A stretch of 64,000 bases of DNA from a virus: IMG/VR virus record IMGVR_UViG_3300025128_000017, positions 1-64,000 of that record. One strand, written 5' to 3'. Shown piece after piece: positions 26,346 to 34,640 of the stretch. The notes under the pieces were generated by a model. That model was not told the origin of the DNA. It saw nothing but the letters and a program-made list of their open reading frames with translations, and did no database searches. How positions within the stretch are numbered: position 1 is the first letter of the stretch; the number at the start of each line of letters is the position of its first letter. The translations under genes were made by a program, and so were the position numbers.

Positions 26346-27674
26346 TCAATCAAATTGTCCTAAGTCTGTATCTCCACCACTAACTCTAGGTCTAGCCCTT
26401 CGTTGGTTTGTGTAGATACCCATAACGGTTAACTTTGGAATTTTACTATCATTTCTTTGTTGCATACCTATTCTACCGAATATTAACACAGTGGATTTTT
26501 CAGCATACTCAAATCTTTCACCTTCACTATCTACAAAAGAGAATGGGTGAGTTAAATCATAACATGCACTAGAAACGTTACATAATACTTCAGCACCATC
26601 TCCACCGCCGTATGTACTTTGTAGTTCTGATGATGTAAGACTCAAACTGTATGATATACCGGATTCATCGTATTCGGTTTCTCTTCCTTCTGTGCTCAGT
26701 CTGTTTACTGTTCCCTTTGTGATTACCAGTGGACCAACTTTACCTTGTCCATCTGCTGTTTGGAATGTTCTTAATCCACTTTCGTAAGCATCACCTAATT
26801 CTTCTATTCTAGTGAACATGTCTGTAAAGTCATCAGTAGTCCAAAATTTGAATGGCTCAAGTAAAGGTCTCATTTCCACTGGTACAAATTCATTAGTATA
26901 GTTTATACTATCAACAAAGCCAGTATTTGTATCCAAAACATCTTCAAAACCTGCTCTCGCATTATCAGAAGGTGGCTTTGCTTTGATAACGCATGGTTGT
27001 CCTATGTTTAGAGAGCGTTCCATATCATCTCCTGTGATGTCTACACGCCACATTTTTATGTCGCCATTGTCAACAAATTCTTTTTGCTCGTTACCGAGGA
27101 AATATGCATACCTGCCGAATTGAACATGAGGGTATGGATAACCTTTCTTTGATACGAAACAAATGTATTGATTGTTACCAGCAGGAATACCCATACTTGG
27201 TGTTTCTGTTATCATTTCAGATGTTTCAATAATTCCACCAGCAGTATTGATGACCCAATGACCATCTTGTTTTTCATAGACTCCACCTTTTCCATCTGAC
27301 ACAAACGCATTAGGGTCTTCTTTGTATTGTCTGACCATCCAATTAGCCAGTCCTTTTCTACGGTCTCCTGCTTTATTAGCAACACCTAAGAAATGACCAA
27401 CGTATGTTTGTGTTCCAACACCACCACTCACTGTGCTGCTTCTTAGCATAGTAGCAAATTGTTCAGCCCAATCAAGAACTAAATCTTCATCTTCTTCCTG
27501 CCAGTTATCACAACTATAATTGGTCTTGATATAATCAAAGAAACCTTCCTTGACAACGGGTAATGTTTCCCCAGTTCTTTCAGAGTGTTTCTCCAATCTC
27601 TCCATTACCCCTTGAGGTAACTCTTTCGTCATATTTTCTTCTTTCATTTTTTTAAACGGGTTTTCTTCATTCAT
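26346..27674 (-). CDS. Putative single-strand DNA-binding protein, RPA-like (442 aa)
   Basis: Large protein between the clamp loader and RadA-like genes, the place where replication protein A or SSB would be expected and is otherwise missing. Features are an N-terminal helical region (1-100), a beta-rich core, a segment SYSLSLTSSELQSTYGGGDG then an aromatic FSFVDSEGERFEYAEKSTVL (OB-fold-like, about 345-410) and a short acidic tip DTDLGQFD, as in SSB-type tails. None of this is diagnostic. An unusual, family-specific single-strand DNA-binding protein is the leading guess from context. Confidence 0.4.
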   Translation of the reverse strand: MNEENPFKKMKEENMTKELPQGVMERLEKHSERTGETLPVVKEGFFDYIKTNYSCDNWQEEDEDLVLDWAEQFATMLRSSTVSGGVGTQTYVGHFLGVANKAGDRRKGLANWMVRQYKEDPNAFVSDGKGGVYEKQDGHWVINTAGGIIETSEMITETPSMGIPAGNNQYICFVSKKGYPYPHVQFGRYAYFLGNEQKEFVDNGDIKMWRVDITGDDMERSLNIGQPCVIKAKPPSDNARAGFEDVLDTNTGFVDSINYTNEFVPVEMRPLLEPFKFWTTDDFTDMFTRIEELGDAYESGLRTFQTADGQGKVGPLVITKGTVNRLSTEGRETEYDESGISYSLSLTSSELQSTYGGGDGAEVLCNVSSACYDLTHPFSFVDSEGERFEYAEKSTVLIFGRIGMQQRNDSKIPKLTVMGIYTNQRRARPRVSGGDTDLGQFD

Positions 27675-27804
27675 TTTTTTTCATCTCCTTCAAGATTTTT
27701 TTAACAGTATCATGTAAATTCATGATTTCTAATCTATTCTCCATTATTGCGGAACGCAATGTTATTCCTAGTTCTTCAAAATCTATCGCTCTTATACTAC
27801 TCAT
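27667..27804 (-). CDS. Small helical protein (45 aa)
   Basis: A 45-codon ORF linked by 8-nt overlaps to the clamp loader upstream and the ssDNA-binding candidate downstream. The protein (IDFEELGITLRSAIMENRLE...) is helical with a Lys-rich end. Its C-terminal codons contain the AAGGAGATG ribosome binding site of the next gene, so it may serve partly as a coupling peptide. Confidence 0.5.
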   Translation of the reverse strand: MSSIRAIDFEELGITLRSAIMENRLEIMNLHDTVKKILKEMKKNE

Positions 27805-28729
27805 CTTTTTTTCCTTCCTTCATCTTTGCTACCAAATAATCACAGAATGCATAATCTCCAGCGGGCCATGCATAGACGTGAAGTAAAACATCGCCATACG
27901 CTTTCATTATGTCATATCTGAATTTCTTTCTTATTTGGTTGTAGAGACCTTGTAACAGGTTTCGTAGGGGAACTCCGTCATCCAATCCTCTATGAAGGTT
28001 GTTACGAATTTTATCCCATTCATTGTTCTCAACATATTCCATTATGTTTTCATCTTGTAATTTTTGTAGTCTCAATAATCTTGATTTTAGTGCATCGGGT
28101 TTTGGTGGTAATGTCTCTAATAAATTAATAGATGCTCTCAAATCCCCATGCATAGTTTCCACTAACAAAGGTAAATCTTGACCCCAAGTTGTAGTTGTAG
28201 GAATTTGCATTGCTGCTAAAATATCCCAAAGTCTCGCAGCACCCTCTTCATTTGAAATAGGTTTGAATTGATAGACACTACACCTACTTTTGATAGCAGG
28301 TGTAATTTTAGATTCATCGTTAGCAGTTAAAATCACCAAAGCATTTCTACTGTAAGATTCTATCAATTGTCTCATACTGTCTTGTGCTGCTTTTGTTAAT
28401 CCATCGGCTTCATCTATGAGAATTACTTTTCTTTTAGCACCAACAGGTTTAGTTCGTAAAGCATTTTTTAAATCAACTCTTACGAAATCAATTCCTCTAT
28501 CATCAGAACCATTTGTCTCTATGTAATTCATGTCATCGAAGAAATCATCTAAGACATTTCTACCGATAATTCTAGCAGCACTGGTTTTTCCCGTACCTGA
28601 AGGTCCAACAAATAGTAAAGCAGTAGGCCATCTTCTGTTATTTTTCCAAGTTTGCATATCGTTAGTTAGTGTGGATTGACCGACTAAATCTGTAATTCGT
28701 ATCGGTCTTGTAGTTTCCACCCAACTCAT
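27797..28729 (-). CDS. rfcS: Clamp loader (RFC) small subunit (310 aa)
   Basis: AAA+ ATPase that opens the sliding clamp. Walker A GPSGTGKT (42-49), Walker B LIDEAD (104-109), and the clamp-loader arginine-finger motif SRC (148-150) are all present, followed by the collar domain. Length matches archaeal RFC small subunits. No large subunit was found, so the virus may form a homo-oligomer or use the host's large subunit. The gene has its own promoter whose first base lies 32 nt before the ATG, implying a leaderless mRNA. It is the first gene of the replication unit. Confidence 0.93.
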   Translation of the reverse strand: MSWVETTRPIRITDLVGQSTLTNDMQTWKNNRRWPTALLFVGPSGTGKTSAARIIGRNVLDDFFDDMNYIETNGSDDRGIDFVRVDLKNALRTKPVGAKRKVILIDEADGLTKAAQDSMRQLIESYSRNALVILTANDESKITPAIKSRCSVYQFKPISNEEGAARLWDILAAMQIPTTTTWGQDLPLLVETMHGDLRASINLLETLPPKPDALKSRLLRLQKLQDENIMEYVENNEWDKIRNNLHRGLDDGVPLRNLLQGLYNQIRKKFRYDIMKAYGDVLLHVYAWPAGDYAFCDYLVAKMKEGKKDE

Positions 28730-28744
28730 AATTTACTTACGATG

Positions 28745-28761
28745 TGTTCTTTTATATACTG
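28745..28761 (-). promoter_or_regulatory. TATA promoter of the replication unit
   Basis: CAGTATATAAAAGAACA on the minus strand, first base 32 nt before the RFC start codon. With archaeal initiation about 25 nt after the TATA box, the transcript would start at or next to the ATG. Confidence 0.8.
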
Positions 28762-28770
28762 TTGATTTTT

Positions 28771-30126
28771 TTAGACCATTATATCTACCATTTGAACTAC
28801 GTCTTGTATCCCTTTGTCATATTGAATGCTCATAAAATAACCATCTATCATCTGAGGTAAAACGTCTTTAGTGAAACTAAGCACTGAAACAGAAAGAACG
28901 ATGCAAATTTCATCAGGTATGATGCAATCATCTTGATTTTCTATAATCATTTGTCTCTTAATTGCATCCCAAATCACAGTCTTGTCAGTCAGTCTATCGG
29001 TTGTAATTTCTCCTATTGTAAAGAAATCAACACCGTCTAAGGCTTCAACTTCTATTATTATATTACCATTTTCTTTTCTAACTCTATTCAACCTTACATC
29101 ATAAAGATGAGAACTTTTAACTAGAATATAACCACCGTAATGATTTGGATTGTATTTCTTGTTGTGAGGGATTCTAATGACTCCTTCTTTGTGTTCAGGG
29201 TCATACTTTAACAAATCTGAAATTGTTTTTACATCTTTCAGTTTTCTTAACTTATTAATTACTAAGTGGTCTTGTTCTTCACTCAACTTTTTTAACCTAG
29301 ACTTTAGTGTTAGTTCAGGGTGTTTGAAATATATTACATCGAGAATTTTCATCTCACTATCAATTTCTACCCATATTTTTTCTTCATAATTTAAACATTT
29401 CATTTTTGTTATACCGTCTTTTGGGAGTATTTGATAATCAATTTTCATATCGGTTATATCGTCACCTGTCCATCTTTCATATGTTCTTCTTTTCAATTCT
29501 ATATCCATTTCAAACCATTTCTTCTTTGAATATGTATAGAAGTTTTTATCAGTCATAGCCATCGTTAATATTTGAAAATGACTTTTATTATCACTCAATA
29601 AATTACTTAACAAATCAGATGCTTCTACATACTCTATTTCTAATCTTTGTTTTATCAGAAAAGTTAGAAATTTATTTTTTGTAATAGGTGGATAGCCGAG
29701 AAAACAAGCCCATGTTAATTCATTTTCTAATTTAGTTAAATTTCTCGCTAACCTGATGAATTTAGGTTTTATCCCATTTGCTTTTCTCTCTAAAATACTT
29801 CTAGCAGTAACATCAGTCCAAGCATCATAATATGATTCATGATTTCTTAATTCACTTTCTGAAGTTAATGCTAAACTTAGTTTCTTCCATAAAGGCATAG
29901 AGTCATTACCAAATGATTTCAATACTTCTTCTAAGACTGGTTCAAAAACATTCATCTCATCTGCTATATCTGAAAGCATAACTGTTGCTTTATATGGTAC
30001 TTCAGGAAACAATACGTAGTACACCCATTTAGCCTGTACATAGGTTTCAATAAAAGATGTATCAAAAGTCCCTTTGTATTGTTTTAATCTTGTCGCTAAG
30101 TCTAATAATTTATTATCAATAACCAT
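28771..30126 (-). CDS. Unknown protein (451 aa), possibly a distant ATP-dependent DNA ligase
   Basis: Start chosen at the ATG overlapping the upstream gene by 11 nt. The N-terminal 200 residues are helical, as in the DNA-binding domain of archaeal/eukaryotic ligases. Further on, ILPKDGITKMKC (about 235-246) loosely recalls the nucleotidyl-Lys motif ExKxDG, EGVIRI (about 335) recalls ligase motif IV and YILVKSS (about 352) recalls motif V. The catalytic motif does not match strictly, so this is a hypothesis. Last gene of its unit; the RFC promoter follows it directly. Confidence 0.4.
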   Translation of the reverse strand: MVIDNKLLDLATRLKQYKGTFDTSFIETYVQAKWVYYVLFPEVPYKATVMLSDIADEMNVFEPVLEEVLKSFGNDSMPLWKKLSLALTSESELRNHESYYDAWTDVTARSILERKANGIKPKFIRLARNLTKLENELTWACFLGYPPITKNKFLTFLIKQRLEIEYVEASDLLSNLLSDNKSHFQILTMAMTDKNFYTYSKKKWFEMDIELKRRTYERWTGDDITDMKIDYQILPKDGITKMKCLNYEEKIWVEIDSEMKILDVIYFKHPELTLKSRLKKLSEEQDHLVINKLRKLKDVKTISDLLKYDPEHKEGVIRIPHNKKYNPNHYGGYILVKSSHLYDVRLNRVRKENGNIIIEVEALDGVDFFTIGEITTDRLTDKTVIWDAIKRQMIIENQDDCIIPDEICIVLSVSVLSFTKDVLPQMIDGYFMSIQYDKGIQDVVQMVDIMV

Positions 30127-30391
30127 ATCTTTCCCTCCAAACGTGTGGTTTGGGTTGGGTAGAGACTCCATATAATTCTTTAGTAAGGTCAATCATCGTG
30201 TCTAAAGTAATACCAACTTTGTATTTTTTCCCTATAATGTATATACAATCTATTAAGAGACATTGATTGTTTCTTATGGTATCCCAATTTTTATCTCTTG
30301 AAACTTTATAGAACATATCTAGTGCTTCATGAACTTGATTAGGTGTTAAATCTATTAATAAACCTAAATGATATGCTTTTCTTTCATTCAC
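30116..30391 (-). CDS. Hypothetical protein (91 aa)
   Basis: Helical protein (DLTPNQVHEALDMFYKVSRD) with overlaps to both neighbours (8 nt upstream, 11 nt downstream). The C-terminus is basic and aromatic (PHVWRERYGY). No family recognised. Confidence 0.55.
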   Translation of the reverse strand: MNERKAYHLGLLIDLTPNQVHEALDMFYKVSRDKNWDTIRNNQCLLIDCIYIIGKKYKVGITLDTMIDLTKELYGVSTQPKPHVWRERYGY

Positions 30392-30791
30392 GCTTAATCA
30401 CCTGTGGTAAAAAACCATATGTTGCATCTTCCCAAGCAATTAAAGCATCGTTTGGGTTTGTTGTTTTTGCTTTCTTCATGTCGAATGGATTAACAAGAAC
30501 TCTAACAAATGGAACAAAATTTTTGGTATCTTTCAAACCATTTTCTAAAACTCTTTCATCTATGTAATTTTGTAAGTAGTAACATATCTTTTTTAAATCT
30601 ATATTTCTGTTAAAACTCTTCTTCCATTTCATGTCCATAAAGTTTGACTCATTTAGTACAAACAGTATATCCTCCGGTACTGTTATTCTTTGTCTTATTC
30701 TGAAACCTAATTTACTATCAACTCTCTTTTCCATCCAAGTATGAAATCTAACTTCTCTCAGAAACATACCAACTGCAATTTCTTCATTCAT
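30384..30791 (-). CDS. Hypothetical protein (135 aa)
   Basis: Basic, mostly helical, with FRIRQRITVPEDILFVL and KKICYYLQNYIDERVL segments. Starts in an ATGA overlap with a zinc-ribbon mini-gene. Possibly nucleic-acid-binding given its charge, but no motif supports a function. Confidence 0.55.
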   Translation of the reverse strand: MNEEIAVGMFLREVRFHTWMEKRVDSKLGFRIRQRITVPEDILFVLNESNFMDMKWKKSFNRNIDLKKICYYLQNYIDERVLENGLKDTKNFVPFVRVLVNPFDMKKAKTTNPNDALIAWEDATYGFLPQVIKRE

Positions 30792-30886
30792 CGGTTAACC
30801 TCCTTACATTTAGGACACTTTCTTTTTCTATCATGACCCCAATGAACGTCAGCCTTACACCATCTGCATAGTAGATTATTCCTCAT
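30788..30886 (-). CDS. Zinc-ribbon mini-protein (32 aa)
   Basis: A very short gene encoding a complete zinc-ribbon pattern: CRWC at residues 7-10 and CPKC at 24-27 with basic residues between. ATGA overlaps join it to both neighbours. The AAGGAGGT inside its 3' end is the ribosome binding site for the next gene. Confidence 0.6.
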   Translation of the reverse strand: MRNNLLCRWCKADVHWGHDRKRKCPKCKEVNR

Positions 30887-31308
30887 TCTTCCTCACCCCA
30901 AACATAGTTGTCAAACTTATCCATCAACTCTTGAGTGGAGCATCGCTTGTGACCCCACTCTATTGCTCTAACCAATGCCTCGTATAGTGAGTCAGCATAG
31001 TCCTTCCAATCTCTTTCTGTGAAAAAGTCTGTGTCGGCAGCCCATTCGCTCAATCCATCCACCATAACACGATGTCCTTTTTCTAACATCCATGTCTCAC
31101 AATGGTCAAAGCAGCAGTCATCTCTGTATTCATAGAAGGCTTGAACAATCTGTTGTTCAATGCGTAGTTCCTTCTGCAACCGCTCGACTTCTGCGAGCAG
31201 GTGTGCTATCTTCCTGTAATGGACATCAAGCCAACCGTCATTGTCATCAATGAGTCCAGCATCTTCAACCATCTTCTTCGCATCTTCGTATTTGTCTATG
31301 TCAATCAC
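30883..31308 (-). CDS. Hypothetical phage-type protein (141 aa), GTG start
   Basis: Starts at a GTG overlapping the previous stop (GTGA). Begins VIDIDKYED and is similar at its N-terminus to the protein at 37516-37854 (IDTDKYEG), with LLAEVERLQKEL also shared in style with phage Ea22-like proteins. Cys and His in CCFDHC may bind metal. Base composition is richer in GC than neighbours, suggesting separate acquisition. Function unknown. Confidence 0.6.
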   Translation of the reverse strand: MIDIDKYEDAKKMVEDAGLIDDNDGWLDVHYRKIAHLLAEVERLQKELRIEQQIVQAFYEYRDDCCFDHCETWMLEKGHRVMVDGLSEWAADTDFFTERDWKDYADSLYEALVRAIEWGHKRCSTQELMDKFDNYVWGEEE

Positions 31309-31472
31309 TCAATCAACTCCAATCCATAATACCCATTACCTCTAACAGTAAATCCCATGTAAAGAGCGTAGCATTTTTCAGAACAAAATACTCTTGTTCC
31401 TACTGCTAAATTTTCTACTATGTATTTTGGTTCGTTATCACACATCGCACAAGCCTTAAGATTACCAAACAT
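31305..31472 (-). CDS. Zinc-finger mini-protein (55 aa)
   Basis: CAMC at residues 8-11 and CSEKC at 30-34 form a treble-clef-like zinc site (similar to TRASH or MYM-type knuckles, CxxC then FCSxxC). TAATG start. Probably protein- or nucleic-acid-binding. Confidence 0.6.
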   Translation of the reverse strand: MFGNLKACAMCDNEPKYIVENLAVGTRVFCSEKCYALYMGFTVRGNGYYGLELIE

Positions 31473-31591
31473 TATTCTTCACTCTCCAGCACAAAATGAC
31501 CACCTTGATTATCAAGGAAGTTTTCTATTAAATCATCTAAGTCTTTGAAGGAGCAAATTATCTCCCCATTAGGTTCTACATAATTTATCAT
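31472..31591 (-). CDS. Hypothetical mini-protein (39 aa)
   Basis: Short acidic ORF (VEPNGEIICSFKDLDDLIEN...) with ATGA start and TAATG end, fitting the overlapping-gene style of the region. No function suggested. Confidence 0.45.
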   Translation of the reverse strand: MINYVEPNGEIICSFKDLDDLIENFLDNQGGHFVLESEE

Positions 31592-31734
31592 TCAATCCAC
31601 CCGCCTTCATCGCCTCTAAGCCGCTTGACTTCTTCACGCAACTTCTGAATTTCTGTTATGAGATTTGTTAGTGTATCTCCCAATGTTCCTCCTTCAGAAA
31701 TAAATTCTGCAAATTCAGGATGGTCTGTCATCAT
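31588..31734 (-). CDS. Hypothetical small coiled-coil protein (48 aa)
   Basis: Begins MMTDHPEFAEFISEGG and continues with a helix (NLITEIQKLREEVKRLRGD) likely to form a coiled coil. ATGA overlaps both sides. The pattern resembles small phage proteins of unknown function. Confidence 0.5.
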   Translation of the reverse strand: MMTDHPEFAEFISEGGTLGDTLTNLITEIQKLREEVKRLRGDEGGWIE

Positions 31735-32303
31735 TTTATCACCTCTTTCATTGGTGATGTTAACTCAATCATAGCATTCATCGGCACTGCTTTGACATTC
31801 AGCAATGTATCACCAGCCCTAGTAGATACAGTATGTTCTAACAAATCACTAATTGCTTTGTTCACTGCATCTGCATACTTTGTATCATCAGTCGACCATT
31901 TACTTTCGTTAGCAATTTCCGCAGCAGTATCATCAATAAATTTAGCAACCATTGTGCTGTATACTTCAGGACTAGCATCTTTAGGTACAAAGTTTCGTAC
32001 CATCATACTAACCAATCTACCTACTATTTTCTTAGTAGGTAACTTAGAAGTCATTCGTTGTGTAACTGCACTGCAACTTCTATAACCACGACCATTTGTT
32101 TTTCCTGTCGTTTTAAGTACATCAGGCTGTATCATTAAAGATGCACCCGTCACCAAATCCTGTATATACAATTGAGGGTCAGCATAGTAATCCTCATCTG
32201 CATTATGTCGTTCTTTCTCTTGCTTCGCAATCGGTCCAGCAATGGTTTTCAACACCTTCGCTATTCCATCATTCCATTCTTGTTTCATTATTTCTTCTTT
32301 CAT
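31731..32303 (-). CDS. Hypothetical protein (190 aa)
   Basis: Start chosen at the ATG preceded by AAAGGAGG at good spacing; an upstream in-frame ATG would overlap the preceding gene. Helical protein with a basic middle (SCSAVTQRMTSKLPTKKIVG) and LLNVKAVPMNAMIEL at the end. Shares the N-terminal MKEEIM with the next gene upstream, from similar sequence around the starts. Function unknown. Confidence 0.6.
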   Translation of the reverse strand: MKEEIMKQEWNDGIAKVLKTIAGPIAKQEKERHNADEDYYADPQLYIQDLVTGASLMIQPDVLKTTGKTNGRGYRSCSAVTQRMTSKLPTKKIVGRLVSMMVRNFVPKDASPEVYSTMVAKFIDDTAAEIANESKWSTDDTKYADAVNKAISDLLEHTVSTRAGDTLLNVKAVPMNAMIELTSPMKEVIK

Positions 32304-32316
32304 ATTTTTTCCTCCT

Positions 32317-33153
32317 TTATTCACCTCTCCACATGGAGTAAGTACCATCGTCATCCACTGTGTATGATGTCAGCCCACTCTCTCCCATGTATGTCATCAT
32401 GTCACTATGCCTTTCCTTCTCTGCCTCAATCTCAGCCTTGCCTTCCTCAGTCTCACTGTATCTCCAACTCTTTATCATGCTCGTATTCATATCCCAATCG
32501 AGCATCGTCTTAGTAATACTTCTCGCTACCTTCAATTGAACCGTGTTCTTGTAGAAGTACTGTCCGTATGGCTCTCTCACTGTGCGAACCTTGTCCCCTC
32601 TATCCAGCGTGACTGTCCAGTCAGTGTCGGATATCATCTTGTTCAACAAACCTCTCGCATTCTCTTGTAGTTCTTCAGGTGTAATACTGGCATCATAATT
32701 CTTCAGTATAGTCAAGAACTCACGGTATGCAACATAGCCTTCTTCGTTCCAATCATCGTTCTCTTTATGCTTTTCCCACAACGCCTTGATGTCAGGCTCA
32801 CCAAATCTAGGACCAAGCAGGTATTGCCTGAACAATGCCGCTTCCAATCGTTCTACGTCTTGATACTGAGCCTCCGACTCGAACACAGAATTACACTCAT
32901 CCTTATCAGGGTGCTGAAAATACTCCGGCATCTTAGAGTAATGATTTGCTTCTGCATTCAGTACTTCAATCAAAGCATGTACTGCTGCATCCATGTCTGT
33001 GTACACATAGGTTTTTTCTCTTTCAACAACTATACCATCGTCACAAAAATCATTGGGGTCTGCTGCCAACTCTTCTTTGGTTCTACTTACTAGCATGAAC
33101 ATTATGTCTATCTCTTCCGTACTACCGTCATCATTCATTATTTCTTCTTTCAT
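32317..33153 (-). CDS. Hypothetical protein (278 aa), GC-richer gene
   Basis: Acidic, helical protein with no recognised domain. Its codon use (CTC, GAG, GCC more frequent) differs visibly from the AT-rich replication genes, suggesting later acquisition. Two starts are plausible: ATG at 33153 (MKEEIM, kept) or 33138, which would give the 8-nt overlap seen elsewhere. Function unknown. Confidence 0.55.
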   Translation of the reverse strand: MKEEIMNDDGSTEEIDIMFMLVSRTKEELAADPNDFCDDGIVVEREKTYVYTDMDAAVHALIEVLNAEANHYSKMPEYFQHPDKDECNSVFESEAQYQDVERLEAALFRQYLLGPRFGEPDIKALWEKHKENDDWNEEGYVAYREFLTILKNYDASITPEELQENARGLLNKMISDTDWTVTLDRGDKVRTVREPYGQYFYKNTVQLKVARSITKTMLDWDMNTSMIKSWRYSETEEGKAEIEAEKERHSDMMTYMGESGLTSYTVDDDGTYSMWRGE

Positions 33154-33400
33154 TTTTCTCACTCTCTTCTTTTCCTTTTATTATCGCTTCTTGTAGTTGC
33201 GGAAGAAGCATCTCCGCTTGTTCTAGTGTAAGCCTTACACCATGTCTTGTATGTTGGGATTCACCAACGGGTCTTTGGACATTCATGATTCTCAAGTCTA
33301 TCCATTGCCTGTTGTAGTATTCAATTTGGCTTAGGACAACATGTCCTTTACCATTCTTCCACTTACCTTCAAATGATACATCTCTCCAAATTTCAGTCAT
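33131..33400 (-). CDS. PC4-like single-stranded DNA-binding/transcription cofactor (89 aa)
   Basis: The order of a strand pair (GHVVLSQIEYYNRQWIDLRI) followed by TRHGVRLTLEQAEMLLPQL and a helix is the PC4/p15 transcriptional coactivator fold, in which the strand phrase corresponds to 'DIRxWY' and 'TKKGIxLTxxQWxxL'. Such proteins bind single-stranded DNA as dimers and occur in tailed phages. It is preceded, inside the neighbouring gene, by a TATTTAAAAGAACAG promoter variant and a GGAGGAAG ribosome binding site, so it may be transcribed on its own. Confidence 0.6.
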   Translation of the reverse strand: MTEIWRDVSFEGKWKNGKGHVVLSQIEYYNRQWIDLRIMNVQRPVGESQHTRHGVRLTLEQAEMLLPQLQEAIIKGKEESEKNERRNNE

Positions 33401-33401
33401 T

Positions 33402-33740
33402 TCATTCTTCCTCCATCTTAATTAATTTTTTATTCTGTTCTTTTAAATACTGTTCTTCTTCTAATCTATCTAAAGTAAACAACTTACAACTTTTACATGC
33501 AAATATTTTACCTAAATTAGTAATCATTGAAGCACTTTTTGTATTTTCCTCACCACAACTAGGACATTTAGAATTATCTTCAGTCATCATATAGACTTCA
33601 ATTAATTCCATCTCACCTCTAAAGTTGCCCTTGAATGTGCTGTACACAATGTCAATAGTTTCATCTGAACTATACTTCGCATGACCTGCATCTACCATTA
33701 TATCATCTACACTCATATGGTTTTTACCTTTCTCTTTCAT
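33402..33740 (-). CDS. Zinc-ribbon protein (112 aa)
   Basis: Start chosen at the ATGA junction. C-terminal half has CPSC (about 59-62) and CKSC (about 82-85), a zinc ribbon reminiscent of TFIIS/TFB-type ribbons, then an acidic coiled-coil tail. N-terminal half has no motif. Possibly a transcription- or replication-associated factor. The 3' end carries the promoter variant for the PC4-like gene. Confidence 0.55.
   Translation of the reverse strand: MKEKGKNHMSVDDIMVDAGHAKYSSDETIDIVYSTFKGNFRGEMELIEVYMMTEDNSKCPSCGEENTKSASMITNLGKIFACKSCKLFTLDRLEEEQYLKEQNKKLIKMEEE
33435..33452 (-). promoter_or_regulatory. Promoter variant before the PC4-like gene
   Basis: CAGTATTTAAAAGAACAG on the minus strand. 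It matches the recurrent viral promoter except for TTT in place of TAT. The TATA-like box is about 45 nt before the ATG, so this transcript would have a short leader containing GGAGG. Confidence 0.55.
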
Positions 33741-34006
33741 TTCACTTTCACCCACACATCGACATTAGCCTTTCTGTTAATACCATATCTTGAACTATGT
33801 AATTTTATTGTATCATCTACTCTAAACTCACTACTTCTTCTTAATATGTGACTAATTTTAAATTTATTAATTGAATGATTGCTAAGTCTTAACAACTTAC
33901 CATTCTTCAATGTCGCACCTTCAAAAATTTCTAACACCGTACATGGTGTGTGTTCATTCGCATATTTCATTATCGCTTCTTCAGCCCTAGCACATATTTT
34001 CTTCAT
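33737..34006 (-). CDS. Possible winged-helix DNA-binding protein (89 aa)
   Basis: Basic protein with helix-turn-helix-like sequence (LSNHSINKFKISHILRRSSEF) and a C-terminal beta hairpin (VDVWVKVK), compatible with a small winged helix. Family not recognised. ATGA-type coupling to both neighbours. Confidence 0.4.
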   Translation of the reverse strand: MKKICARAEEAIMKYANEHTPCTVLEIFEGATLKNGKLLRLSNHSINKFKISHILRRSSEFRVDDTIKLHSSRYGINRKANVDVWVKVK

Positions 34007-34503
34007 TCATTTTTCCTCCTTTCTATAATTTCTTTATATTTATCATGTTTAAACTTCACTTTGCCACCCTTATGTAGAACTAATTCATCTAAGATACCAT
34101 CAAACATTTCAGATACATGATTTTCTAATCTCAATTGACGTGTATTCAATATTGATAAACTTCTCATATATTTCTCACGTTCTTTCTTAACACCTTTCTT
34201 AATATGTTTTTCAATGTCTTTTTTCAAATTATCTGAAACAATTTTGATGGTTTGCGTTATAGCATCATCAGGAACAATAGAATGAACTACGTGTTTTAAC
34301 TTTTCAAATTCTTCACGCATAAATTCCATATCTAATTCTTCATTGTCCTTTAATACTTTAGGTGGTTTAAGATAGACATTATTCTTTTTCCTACTGTCTC
34401 CTCCAACTCCCTTTTTACATTTGAAACAAAGACCACCCACTGCCTTCATGGAAAACTTTCTAAATTGTGTACCACATTTAGTACATGTTGCAAACATACT
34501 CAT
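34003..34503 (-). CDS. Zinc-ribbon plus coiled-coil protein (166 aa)
   Basis: N-terminal CTKCGTQFRKF...LCFKC zinc ribbon (residues 7-29) followed by a long basic helical region (60-160). Looks like a DNA- or RNA-binding scaffold. No family recognised. Confidence 0.55.
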   Translation of the reverse strand: MSMFATCTKCGTQFRKFSMKAVGGLCFKCKKGVGGDSRKKNNVYLKPPKVLKDNEELDMEFMREEFEKLKHVVHSIVPDDAITQTIKIVSDNLKKDIEKHIKKGVKKEREKYMRSLSILNTRQLRLENHVSEMFDGILDELVLHKGGKVKFKHDKYKEIIERRKNE

Positions 34504-34640
34504 ATGCTATCCCTCGAACGACTATCATCTTCGTGTACAATTTCTACTGCATCGTATTCATTTATATCTTCTAGGGGAATCCATAGTTTCTTTTCGCCCG
34601 TTACCTTATGTTTCCACTGATGTGTTTGTCTTCGCCTCAT
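34500..34640 (-). CDS. Hypothetical mini-protein (46 aa)
   Basis: Basic start (MRRRQTHQWKHKVTGEKKLW) and acidic end. Overlaps both neighbours by ATGA. No motif. Confidence 0.45.
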   Translation of the reverse strand: MRRRQTHQWKHKVTGEKKLWIPLEDINEYDAVEIVHEDDSRSRDSI

